DNA from: DATGMS01 sp040905145
GTDB lineage: Bacteria; Bacteroidota; Bacteroidia; Cytophagales; Cyclobacteriaceae
Direction of reading: 5' to 3'
NCBI GenBank assembly: GCA_040905145.1
Contig: JBBDSC010000168.1
Location: 1-25,689 of the forward strand
Length of the DNA: 25,689 nucleotides
The notes below the pieces were generated by a model. That model worked only from the letters and a program-made list of their open reading frames with translations, searched no databases and was not told the DNA's origin. The translations under genes were made by a program, and so were the position numbers. Shown one piece after another: positions 16,595 to 22,372 of the stretch (positions are counted from its first letter, which is position 1; each line of letters begins with the position of its first letter).

Positions 16595-16600
16595 ATGGGG

Positions 16601-16608
16601 CAAAATTA
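16601..16608 (-). promoter_or_regulatory. dgt: -7 element of the dGTPase gene, overlapping the apparent TTG start
   Basis: On the minus strand this reads TAATTTTG, an exact TAnnTTTG match. It ends 6 bases before the ATG at 16594, so transcription should begin at or within a few bases of the start codon. No TTG -33 box is evident at the usual distance. Confidence 0.5.
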
Positions 16609-17123
16609 ATAGGGAAAAGGAAAAAAAAGACTATATCTTTCATAAAATCCTAGGGAACTCATTTTTATAAGCCTTCCTCCAGGGGAATATAAGGAGGATT
16701 TAGGAGTTGATTTTTCATAAATGATGAAGTTTGGTTTTCTTTCAATACGTAAAAATCAACCTACCTCCCTACAACTTTTTTTGAATAAATCACCTCACCG
16801 GAGGGATTAAAGTTTACGGGAATAAAAGCAGGGAGGGAAATCGCTCTCTTTTTGCTTATGGCGATCTGTAAAAGTTGCCTTTTAGATACTTTGTGATTTA
16901 CATCCATTATATTTTAAGGAATATCAAGCTTATGCATTAACTTTGGAGAACTACCGACCAAGGAAGTTACTTTAGGAGGTGGAGCACCGGAGATGGGATG
17001 GCGGAAGACTGTGTTTTGTAATCAGTGACAGAATACTGATCACCGACCACCGATAACCATTTTGGAAGTAAGTGCCGCTTGTTTCAAATGTCGTCCATGA
17101 CTGGAATGTAAGTTGGTAAATAA
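16609..17123. other. Intergenic region with an inverted repeat, no gene seen
   Basis: These 515 bases hold no credible coding sequence. A perfect 10-bp inverted repeat, GTTGATTTTT (16706-16715) and AAAAATCAAC (16751-16760), encloses 35 bases. A shorter one, ATCAGT (17021-17026) and ACTGAT (17035-17040), is followed by CACCGACCACCGAT, one of the ATCAC/ACCGA-rich patches typical of intergenic filler in this lineage. The divergent promoters of dgt and of the lipoprotein gene must lie here. Confidence 0.5.
16938..16945 (+). promoter_or_regulatory. Possible -7 element for the DUF4382 lipoprotein gene
   Basis: TAACTTTG is an exact TAnnTTTG match, placed 178 bp before the lipoprotein start, which would give a long leader. 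A chance match is possible in AT-rich DNA. Confidence 0.3.
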
Positions 17124-17939
17124 ATGAATAATAAATTGATAAAACTGAAATTAAGTTTATTGCTACTTGGAGGATTCTTGAGTTTTTGTTCTTGTACTGA
17201 GGGAGTAGAAGGAAGTGGGAAAGCCCTGGTCAATATCCGGCTGATAGATGCACCGGGGGACTTCGACGAAGCTTGGATAGAAATCATCGGGGTGGAAATT
17301 CTCCAAAGCCGGAACAGAGGGGGTAATGATACTCACTCGGTTTTTGTAGAATACCAACGATCCAATCAACCAGTTGACATCAGTAAACTGGTAGGTGAGG
17401 GGGTTTTATTGATTGGGAGAACAGAAATCCCTGTAGGCAATATTTCCCAAATGAGATTGATACTTGGTGAAGATCATTTTTTAATGAAGGATGGGGAGAG
17501 GATGATGCTGAATCTGAAAAGCCCAGGGGAGGCAGATATCGAAATAAATGTAGATTATACAGTGGAGGAATCCCTTTCATATGATATATACCTGGATTTT
17601 GAATTGGAGAAATCAATAATAAGCACCTCAGACACCACCCAGTTTCTCTTATCGCCGGTGGTCCGCTCTTTTGTGAGATCCGAAACCTCCGAAATGGGCG
17701 GTAGCATCAGGCCTGTTGAAGCCCGCCCGGTGTTGTTTGCCGTCCAAGGTACGGACACTGTCACGACATTGACCGATCCCAGGGGCGCCTATTTATTTAG
17801 GGGGCTAAGTGAAGGAAAATTCACTTTGTTCATCAATCCAAGGAAACCGTACCTGGACACGATGTTTACCGTGCAGACAGAAATAGGAAAACATACCATG
17901 ATAGAGGATATTGTTTTAAGGCCATCCGGAGAAAATTAA
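17124..17939 (+). CDS. DUF4382 lipoprotein with C-terminal carboxypeptidase-regulatory-like domain
   Basis: A 271-residue envelope protein. The N terminus is a lipoprotein signal: basic start, LKLSLLLLGGFLSF, then Cys22 and Cys24, of which Cys24 (FCSC) is the likelier lipidated residue. A DUF4382 domain follows, seen at ALVNIRLIDAPGDFDEAWIE (34-53) and in VDISKLVGEGVLLIGRTEIP (86-105). From about residue 190 the pattern VQGTDTVTTLTDPRGAYLF and GLSEGKFTLFINP matches the small Ig-like carboxypeptidase-regulatory fold that is common on Bacteroidota surface proteins. No enzymatic residues are evident, and the function of DUF4382 is not known. It precedes ribD by 69 bp but shares no obvious function with it. 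Confidence 0.82.
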   Translation: MNNKLIKLKLSLLLLGGFLSFCSCTEGVEGSGKALVNIRLIDAPGDFDEAWIEIIGVEILQSRNRGGNDTHSVFVEYQRSNQPVDISKLVGEGVLLIGRTEIPVGNISQMRLILGEDHFLMKDGERMMLNLKSPGEADIEINVDYTVEESLSYDIYLDFELEKSIISTSDTTQFLLSPVVRSFVRSETSEMGGSIRPVEARPVLFAVQGTDTVTTLTDPRGAYLFRGLSEGKFTLFINPRKPYLDTMFTVQTEIGKHTMIEDIVLRPSGEN

Positions 17940-18008
17940 ATATTAATATTGAATTTTTGGCAAAAGATGGAAGGGTGGAGTAATGGAACGAAAGAGAAAA
18001 CTTAATAC

Positions 18009-19037
18009 ATGAACAAAGATGAGCGATATATGCTCCGGGCCCTGGAACTGGCAACACTGGGAAGAGGCCATGTAAGCCCCAATCCCATGGTGGGGTGTGT
18101 AATCGTATATGAGGACAAAATCATAGGCGAAGGATATCATCAAAAGTATGGGGCTGCCCATGCCGAGCCGAATGCCGTTCAAAGTGTAAGTCATCAGGAT
18201 TTGTTGAAAAAGGCAACGCTATATGTTACCTTGGAGCCATGTGCCCATTTTGGGAAAACGGCTCCTTGTGCCCAATTGATAGTCGACAGACAAATAAGAA
18301 AGGTAGTGATCGCGGTACAGGATCCCAATCCATTAGTGGGGGGCAAAGGGATAAAGATCCTTCAGGAGGCAGGTATTGAAGTGGTTGCAGGGGTGCTGGA
18401 AAAAGAGGCTGGCATAATAAATAAACGGTTTTTTACCCAGATCAAAAAAAAGCGTCCTTATGTGATCCTAAAATGGGCCCAGACCCAAGATGGATTCGTG
18501 GCCCGGACCGATTACAATAGTAAATGGATCAGTAATCCCCATAGCCGCCAAATCGTCCATCGCTGGAGAGCTGAAGAAGATGCCATAATGGTAGGCACCA
18601 AAACTGCTTATTATGATGACCCAAGATTAAATGTCAGGTATTGGGAAGGAAGAAGCCCTGTTAGGATAGTAATAGATAAGCAATTGACACTGGATGAAAA
18701 TCTAGCACTTTATGATCATAGTCAGCCTACCATTTGTTATAATTGCGTCAAGGAGGAAGAAACAGATAATCTTACCTGGGTCAGGTTGAGCAGGGAGTTC
18801 AGCATTCAGGATATATTGGAAGATCTCCATCGCAGAAGAATTCAAAGTCTAATTGTAGAAGGTGGCAGCTTTTTGCTTCAAAAATTTATCAGTGCAGAAC
18901 TTTGGGACGAGGCCAGGGTGTTTATTGGGCATGTAAATTTTGGAAGCGGCATACCAGCACCCATTTTAAAACAACAACCGAGTGAAATATTGGATATTAT
19001 GGGGGACAGGCTTTCCGTTTATTATTCTGTTGAATAA
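18009..19037 (+). CDS. ribD: Bifunctional riboflavin biosynthesis deaminase/reductase
   Basis: RibD carries out the second and third steps of riboflavin synthesis: deamination of the diaminopyrimidine product of RibA, then NADPH-dependent reduction of the ribosyl side chain. The N-terminal cytidine-deaminase-like domain (1-145) has the zinc site H51-A-E53 in GAAHAEPNAV with C78 in TLEPCAHFGKTAPC and C87. The C-terminal DHFR-like reductase (about 146-340) has RPYVILKWAQTQDGFVA and VEGGSFLLQKF. The length (342 residues) is slightly short but complete. No FMN riboswitch was recognised upstream; only 69 bp separate it from the lipoprotein gene. Confidence 0.95.
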   Translation: MNKDERYMLRALELATLGRGHVSPNPMVGCVIVYEDKIIGEGYHQKYGAAHAEPNAVQSVSHQDLLKKATLYVTLEPCAHFGKTAPCAQLIVDRQIRKVVIAVQDPNPLVGGKGIKILQEAGIEVVAGVLEKEAGIINKRFFTQIKKKRPYVILKWAQTQDGFVARTDYNSKWISNPHSRQIVHRWRAEEDAIMVGTKTAYYDDPRLNVRYWEGRSPVRIVIDKQLTLDENLALYDHSQPTICYNCVKEEETDNLTWVRLSREFSIQDILEDLHRRRIQSLIVEGGSFLLQKFISAELWDEARVFIGHVNFGSGIPAPILKQQPSEILDIMGDRLSVYYSVE

Positions 19038-19064
19038 ATGCAGTTTTTTTATGAATGACCATTT

Positions 19065-19164
19065 ATGTGGCTAAAGCCAAATACGGCCGGGGTCTTACTA
19101 TTCCGTCCGCTGAAGCAGACGGCAATGATTGCTTAATTAAGCCAACGCTTAAGTTTAGCCACAT
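19065..19164. repeat. MITE/REP-like palindromic element
   Basis: A 100-bp unit bounded by perfect 11-bp inverted ends, ATGTGGCTAAA (19065-19075) and TTTAGCCACAT (19154-19164). Inside are a REP-like hairpin, CCGTC...GACGG with a GC-TGAA-GC tip (19103-19122), and a 6-bp stem TTAAGC-CAAC-GCTTAA (19137-19152). No target-site duplication is evident. It lies between ribD and the reductase gene. It could be a non-autonomous mobile element, a bidirectional terminator, or a structured RNA. Confidence 0.55.
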
Positions 19165-19194
19165 GCTTGTTCACTTCAAAATAATCCTTACAAT

Positions 19195-19227
19195 TTTGTT
19201 CAGTTGAATTACAGTAACATATATTTG
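19195..19227 (+). promoter_or_regulatory. Promoter of the free-Met sulfoxide reductase gene
   Basis: A -33 TTTG (19195-19198) and a -7 TATATTTG (19220-19227) are separated by 21 bp, within the range seen for Bacteroidota primary promoters. The leader to the ATG at 19270 would be about 37 nt. This is the only promoter in the window where both boxes are visible. Confidence 0.55.
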
Positions 19228-19269
19228 TAGGACACCAAATTTGAAATTATATCCCATACCACATGATTT

Positions 19270-19752
19270 ATGTCAGAATCGTTATATATTCCCACAGGCG
19301 CTTCCAAAAAGGAAAAATATAAAGCCCTTTTGCCACAAATTAAAGCCTTGGTCAGTGGAGAAGAGGATTTAACTGCCAATCTGGCAAATATCAGTGCGGT
19401 ATTGAAAGAAGCTTTTGATTTCTTTTGGGTAGGGTTTTATTTAGTAAAAGGAAAGGATATGGTACTGGGGCCCTTTCAAGGGCCGATCGCCTGCACAAGG
19501 ATTGGATTTGGAAAAGGAGTTTGTGGAAACGCTTGGAAAGAGGGCAAAGCTTTACTTGTGCCCGATGTGGAGGCTTTTCCGGGACATCTTGCCTGCAATT
19601 CCGCTTCAAGATCCGAGATAGTACTTCCCGCCTTTAAAGAGGATAAAGTGGTCATGGTAATGGATATAGATAGCGACCAGCTGAATGCCTTTGATGAATT
19701 GGACGAGCTATATTTGGGGAAGTTAATGAAAATAATAGAAAATATGCTTTAA
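19270..19752 (+). CDS. msrC: Free methionine-R-sulfoxide reductase (GAF domain)
   Basis: A 160-residue single GAF-domain enzyme that reduces free L-methionine-(R)-sulfoxide. The three active-site cysteines are C75 (PIACTRI), C85 (GKGVCGNAW) and C109 (FPGHLACNSASRSEIV). Their 10- and 24-residue spacing equals that of Cys84/94/118 in the E. coli enzyme. The substrate-side DVEAFPGHLAC and SRSEIVLP stretches are conserved. No other domain is present, so this is not a signalling GAF protein. It acts in cytoplasmic oxidative repair. It has its own promoter and is followed by rdgB after 74 bp. Confidence 0.93.
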   Translation: MSESLYIPTGASKKEKYKALLPQIKALVSGEEDLTANLANISAVLKEAFDFFWVGFYLVKGKDMVLGPFQGPIACTRIGFGKGVCGNAWKEGKALLVPDVEAFPGHLACNSASRSEIVLPAFKEDKVVMVMDIDSDQLNAFDELDELYLGKLMKIIENML

Positions 19753-19800
19753 TAGCCTGCCTCCCCGTCCTTGTCTAGTATCAAGTAATAATCTCACATC

Positions 19801-19823
19801 TCACTACTAATCACTACTAATCA
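19801..19823. repeat. Tandem 10-mer in the rdgB leader
   Basis: TCACTACTAA occurs twice in direct tandem (19801-19810 and 19811-19820), followed by TCA, immediately before the rdgB start codon and preceded by a similar CTCACATC. Replication slippage in intergenic filler is the simplest explanation; it occupies the place of the ribosome binding site. Confidence 0.6.
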
Positions 19824-19826
19824 ATT

Positions 19827-20411
19827 ATGAAAATCTGTTTTGCCACTAATAATAGAAAGAAGCTGGATGAAGTGAAAGCAGCTTTAGGGGATAAGGGCGT
19901 TCTTATTCAATCACTGGAAGAAATTGGCTGTAGGGAAGAACTTCCTGAGACTGGGGATACCTTGGACGAAAATGCCTTCCAAAAAGCCCGTTACTTATTT
20001 GAAAACTATAGGATAAACTGCTTTGCGGATGATACAGGTTTGGAAGTAGAGGTCTTGGGAGGTGCGCCTGGAGTGTATTCCGGAAGGTTCGCTGGCGAGC
20101 CGAGGAGCGATGAACGGAATGTAGATTTATTATTGGAAAAGCTCTCTAGGGAGAAAAACAGAAATGCAAGATTCCGTACGGTAATCGCGCTCCTGTTAAA
20201 TGACAAGGAACATAGGTTTGAAGGTATCGCTGAAGGCACCATTTCAGAAGAAAGATCAGGTGAAGGTGGATTTGGTTATGATCCGGTATTTCTTCCCAAA
20301 GGTTACCAAAGAACATTTGCTGAGTTGACTATGGAAGAAAAAAATGCCATCAGTCACAGGGGCAAGGCTGTCCGGAAGTTGATCGACTTTTTGAATTCAG
20401 ATCAGGTTTGA
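19827..20411 (+). CDS. rdgB: XTP/dITP diphosphatase (RdgB/HAM1)
   Basis: Hydrolyses ITP, dITP and XTP to monophosphates, keeping deaminated purines out of nucleic acids. Length 194 is typical. The family motifs are complete: CFATNNRKKLDEV (4-16), ENAFQKA, ADDTGLEVEVLGGAPGVYSG (68-87), GFGYDPVFLP and SHRGKAVRKL near the C terminus. The substrate-binding TNNxxK and FGYDP loops are intact. The start ATG is placed by the fold, which begins at residue 2. It fits functionally with purN/purH and dgt elsewhere in the window, but it is not in an operon with them. Confidence 0.96.
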   Translation: MKICFATNNRKKLDEVKAALGDKGVLIQSLEEIGCREELPETGDTLDENAFQKARYLFENYRINCFADDTGLEVEVLGGAPGVYSGRFAGEPRSDERNVDLLLEKLSREKNRNARFRTVIALLLNDKEHRFEGIAEGTISEERSGEGGFGYDPVFLPKGYQRTFAELTMEEKNAISHRGKAVRKLIDFLNSDQV

Positions 20412-20518
20412 TAATGGCCTGGGAGATTTTTATGAATACCCCATAAAAAAAACATTCGATTTTTATTGATTTATAAGAATTAAGTAATAACTTGGTAATT
20501 ACATTTAATACAAGAGCT

Positions 20519-20764
20519 ATGGAAATTTCAATCATACAAATCGGCAATTCAAAAGGGCTCCGATTAAATAAATCCATTCTGGACAGATATAATATTAAAG
20601 ATAAGGTTGAACTTATTTTAGAAGAAGGACAGATAATACTTAAACCCATAGAGTCCCCAAGAAAAGGTTGGGACGAGGCGTTTAAAAAGATGCACGAAAA
20701 AGGGGACGATCAATTATTTATAAATGATGTATTTAAGGATGAAAATTTTGAAGAATGGAAATAA
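20519..20764 (+). CDS. mazE: MazE/AbrB-family antitoxin
   Basis: An 81-residue protein with an N-terminal AbrB/SpoVT-type swapped-hairpin DNA-binding domain (SIIQIGNSKGLRLNKSILDR, 4-23, then VELILEEGQIILKP) and a charged, probably disordered C-terminal tail that would bind the toxin. The frame opens at a TTG (20492), but the AbrB fold starts right at the ATG 20519, which has an AGAG just upstream. The stop overlaps the toxin start by 10 bases. It should repress its own operon. Confidence 0.87.
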   Translation: MEISIIQIGNSKGLRLNKSILDRYNIKDKVELILEEGQIILKPIESPRKGWDEAFKKMHEKGDDQLFINDVFKDENFEEWK

Positions 20765-21078
20765 ACCAATATGAGGTTCTATTGGTTTATTTAGACCCTA
20801 CCATAGGCAGTGAGATAAAAAAAACCAGGCCCTGTTTAATCATATCACCTGATGAAATCAATCATAACCTGCAAACTGTTATAGTTGCCCCGATGGCAAC
20901 AAAAAGTCATAAATACCCGACCCGTGTAAAAGTGAAATTTAGTAACCAGACAGGTTGGGTAATTTTGGATCAGGTTAGGACCATTGATAAACAACGGGTA
21001 ATTAAGAAATTAGGGCAATTGGGTCCTTCGGAGATCAATGAATGTAAAAAGATCCTTAAAGAAACATTTGTTGATTAG
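20755..21078 (+). CDS. mazF: MazF/PemK-family endoribonuclease toxin
   Basis: A 107-residue PemK/MazF-like toxin, an mRNA interferase. Conserved features are the start QYEVLLVYLDPTIGSEIKKT, the RPCLIIS strand (25-31, with the catalytic Arg equivalent R25), TVIVAPMATKSHKYPTRV (42-59 region) and the GWVILDQVRTIDKQRV stretch that carries the second catalytic position. The length is typical and no residue is missing. It overlaps the antitoxin gene by 10 bases, which is usual for translationally coupled type II pairs. The pair sits between rdgB and the kinase gene with no mobile-element remnants. Confidence 0.9.
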   Translation: MEINQYEVLLVYLDPTIGSEIKKTRPCLIISPDEINHNLQTVIVAPMATKSHKYPTRVKVKFSNQTGWVILDQVRTIDKQRVIKKLGQLGPSEINECKKILKETFVD

Positions 21079-21166
21079 GAAGGGTAAAGCATTTAAATTA
21101 CTACCTGGCTTTAGCTTTAGCAAATAGCATTCCAGTTCCCTGTACTGAATAACTCGGATTTTTCCC

Positions 21167-21174
21167 TAATTTTG
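21167..21174 (+). promoter_or_regulatory. udk: -7 element of the uridine kinase gene
   Basis: TAATTTTG, an exact TAnnTTTG match, ends 5 bases before the ATG at 21180. The transcript would therefore begin at the start codon or within a few bases of it (leaderless). No -33 TTG is obvious. Confidence 0.5.
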
Positions 21175-21179
21175 CTTCT

Positions 21180-21815
21180 ATGGATAAGCCGTATATCGTG
21201 GGTATTACTGGCGGGAGTGCGTCAGGCAAAACGCTCTTCCTGGACAAGCTTTTGGATTTCTTTGAGCCTAATCAGATTTGCCTGATATCACAGGACAATT
21301 ATTACAGGCCACTGCATCTTCAACCCAAAGATGATTTGGGAATTCATAATTTTGACACTCCTGATTCAATAGATTTTCAACAATATGCGGACGATATTCG
21401 AAAAATTGAAAGTGGTGAGACAATATCCCGTCAGGAATATACATTCAACAATACCAATAAAGCTCCAAGGATTTTGACATTTGTTCCGGCCCCGGTAGTA
21501 TTGGTAGAGGGCATTTTTGTGCTTTATTATCCCGAATTGGCAGACCTATTGGATTTAAAGATCTTTATTGATGCCAAGGATCATATCAAAATCAAGAGAA
21601 GGATCCTGAGAGACAAGGTGGAAAGGGGATATGATCTGGATGATGTGTTATATCGATACGAAAAACATGTCATGCCCACTTATGAAAAATATATTGAACC
21701 CTTTAAGCATGATGCTGATTTAATTGTCCCCAATAATAAGGGCTTTGACAAGGCATTGGATATTATTAAATCCTATTTGATGAAAAAGATCGCTATCCAT
21801 TCGCAAATAAAATAA
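21180..21815 (+). CDS. udk: Uridine kinase family P-loop kinase
   Basis: A 211-residue kinase of the uridine kinase/phosphoribulokinase family, which phosphorylates uridine and cytidine in pyrimidine salvage. The Walker A motif is GITGGSASGKT (8-18). ISQDNYYRPL (37-46) is the nucleoside-binding segment, NFDTPDSIDF (58-67 region) the conserved FDxPDA-like motif, and VLVEGIFVLY the Walker B region. KIKRRILRDKVERGYD carries the lid arginines. The TPDSIDF variant replaces the usual HPDAF(D), and Bacteroidota copies of this family often differ from canonical Udk, so substrate specificity is not certain. The preceding TAATTTTG suggests its own leaderless promoter. Confidence 0.88.
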   Translation: MDKPYIVGITGGSASGKTLFLDKLLDFFEPNQICLISQDNYYRPLHLQPKDDLGIHNFDTPDSIDFQQYADDIRKIESGETISRQEYTFNNTNKAPRILTFVPAPVVLVEGIFVLYYPELADLLDLKIFIDAKDHIKIKRRILRDKVERGYDLDDVLYRYEKHVMPTYEKYIEPFKHDADLIVPNNKGFDKALDIIKSYLMKKIAIHSQIK

Positions 21816-21899
21816 AATCAGTTGTTTTTTGTCAATTGTATCAATTCAGGTAGTTTAAAATTCTTCAGTTAAAAAGATAAAGAAGTTTTAATTTATTCT

Positions 21900-21907
21900 T
21901 ATATTTG
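21900..21907 (+). promoter_or_regulatory. -7 element of the small membrane protein gene
   Basis: TATATTTG matches TAnnTTTG and includes the TTG at 21905 that would otherwise look like a start codon. The ATG at 21914 follows 6 bases later, implying a leaderless or near-leaderless mRNA. Confidence 0.5.
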
Positions 21908-21913
21908 CAACGC

Positions 21914-22273
21914 ATGAACAAAAGCCAAAGAAATAGGGATATTATAAAGGAGAGATTGACCATCTTACTGGTTTTTTTCTTTTGCTTTCTTATTTCCAGT
22001 TCAGAATATATCATTGAGGATTCCCAAGTAGAGGTAAACCACGAACAAGGTACTCAGGATGATGATTCAGATGAAAATGAGACTTTCTATAATGCTGCAG
22101 TTGATGCAGTAGTTCCTTTCGCTTTTGCCACAGTTGATCATGCGTTTCATTTGATTTATGAAATCGTAGGGTTTGAAACGGTAATTTTCACCGCTGGTTC
22201 TATTGTTTCCAAATACCCAAGCCATTTTTCCGAAATCCTATTGGAAAGGATAATTTCGATCAACGCACCTTAA
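21914..22273 (+). CDS. Small membrane-associated protein of unknown function
   Basis: A 119-residue protein I do not recognise as a named family. It has a basic N terminus (NKSQRNRDIIKERL), one hydrophobic helix LTILLVFFFCFLISS (14-28), and a short acidic stretch (QGTQDDDSDENE, about 45-56). A C-terminal half of mixed hydrophobic segments follows (AVDAVVPFAFATVDHAFHLIY and ETVIFTAGSIV). The acidic part is probably extracytoplasmic. The start is set at the ATG 21914 because the upstream TTG belongs to the promoter. It lies 99 bp upstream of secDF on the same strand, with a hairpin between, so a link to the secretion machinery is possible but not shown. Confidence 0.65.
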   Translation: MNKSQRNRDIIKERLTILLVFFFCFLISSSEYIIEDSQVEVNHEQGTQDDDSDENETFYNAAVDAVVPFAFATVDHAFHLIYEIVGFETVIFTAGSIVSKYPSHFSEILLERIISINAP

Positions 22274-22294
22274 GTTTTTTTGTTGCCAAGCGTT

Positions 22295-22326
22295 TAGGCC
22301 TGCCTATTATTTTAGCGGTAGGCTTA
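22295..22326 (+). terminator. Hairpin between the small membrane protein gene and secDF
   Basis: TAGGCCTGCC (22295-22304) pairs with GGTAGGCTTA (22317-22326) with two G-T pairs around a 12-base loop. It is not followed by a clear T run, so it may be an mRNA-stabilising or attenuating structure rather than a true terminator. Confidence 0.4.
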
Positions 22327-22372
22327 CTTATCACTATATAAAAAATCAATTACTTCATATTTAATTATTCCC

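Noticed and set aside
18000..18008. FMN riboswitch upstream of ribD
   Set aside because: Only 69 bp separate it from the lipoprotein gene, and no RFN-like conserved blocks are present.
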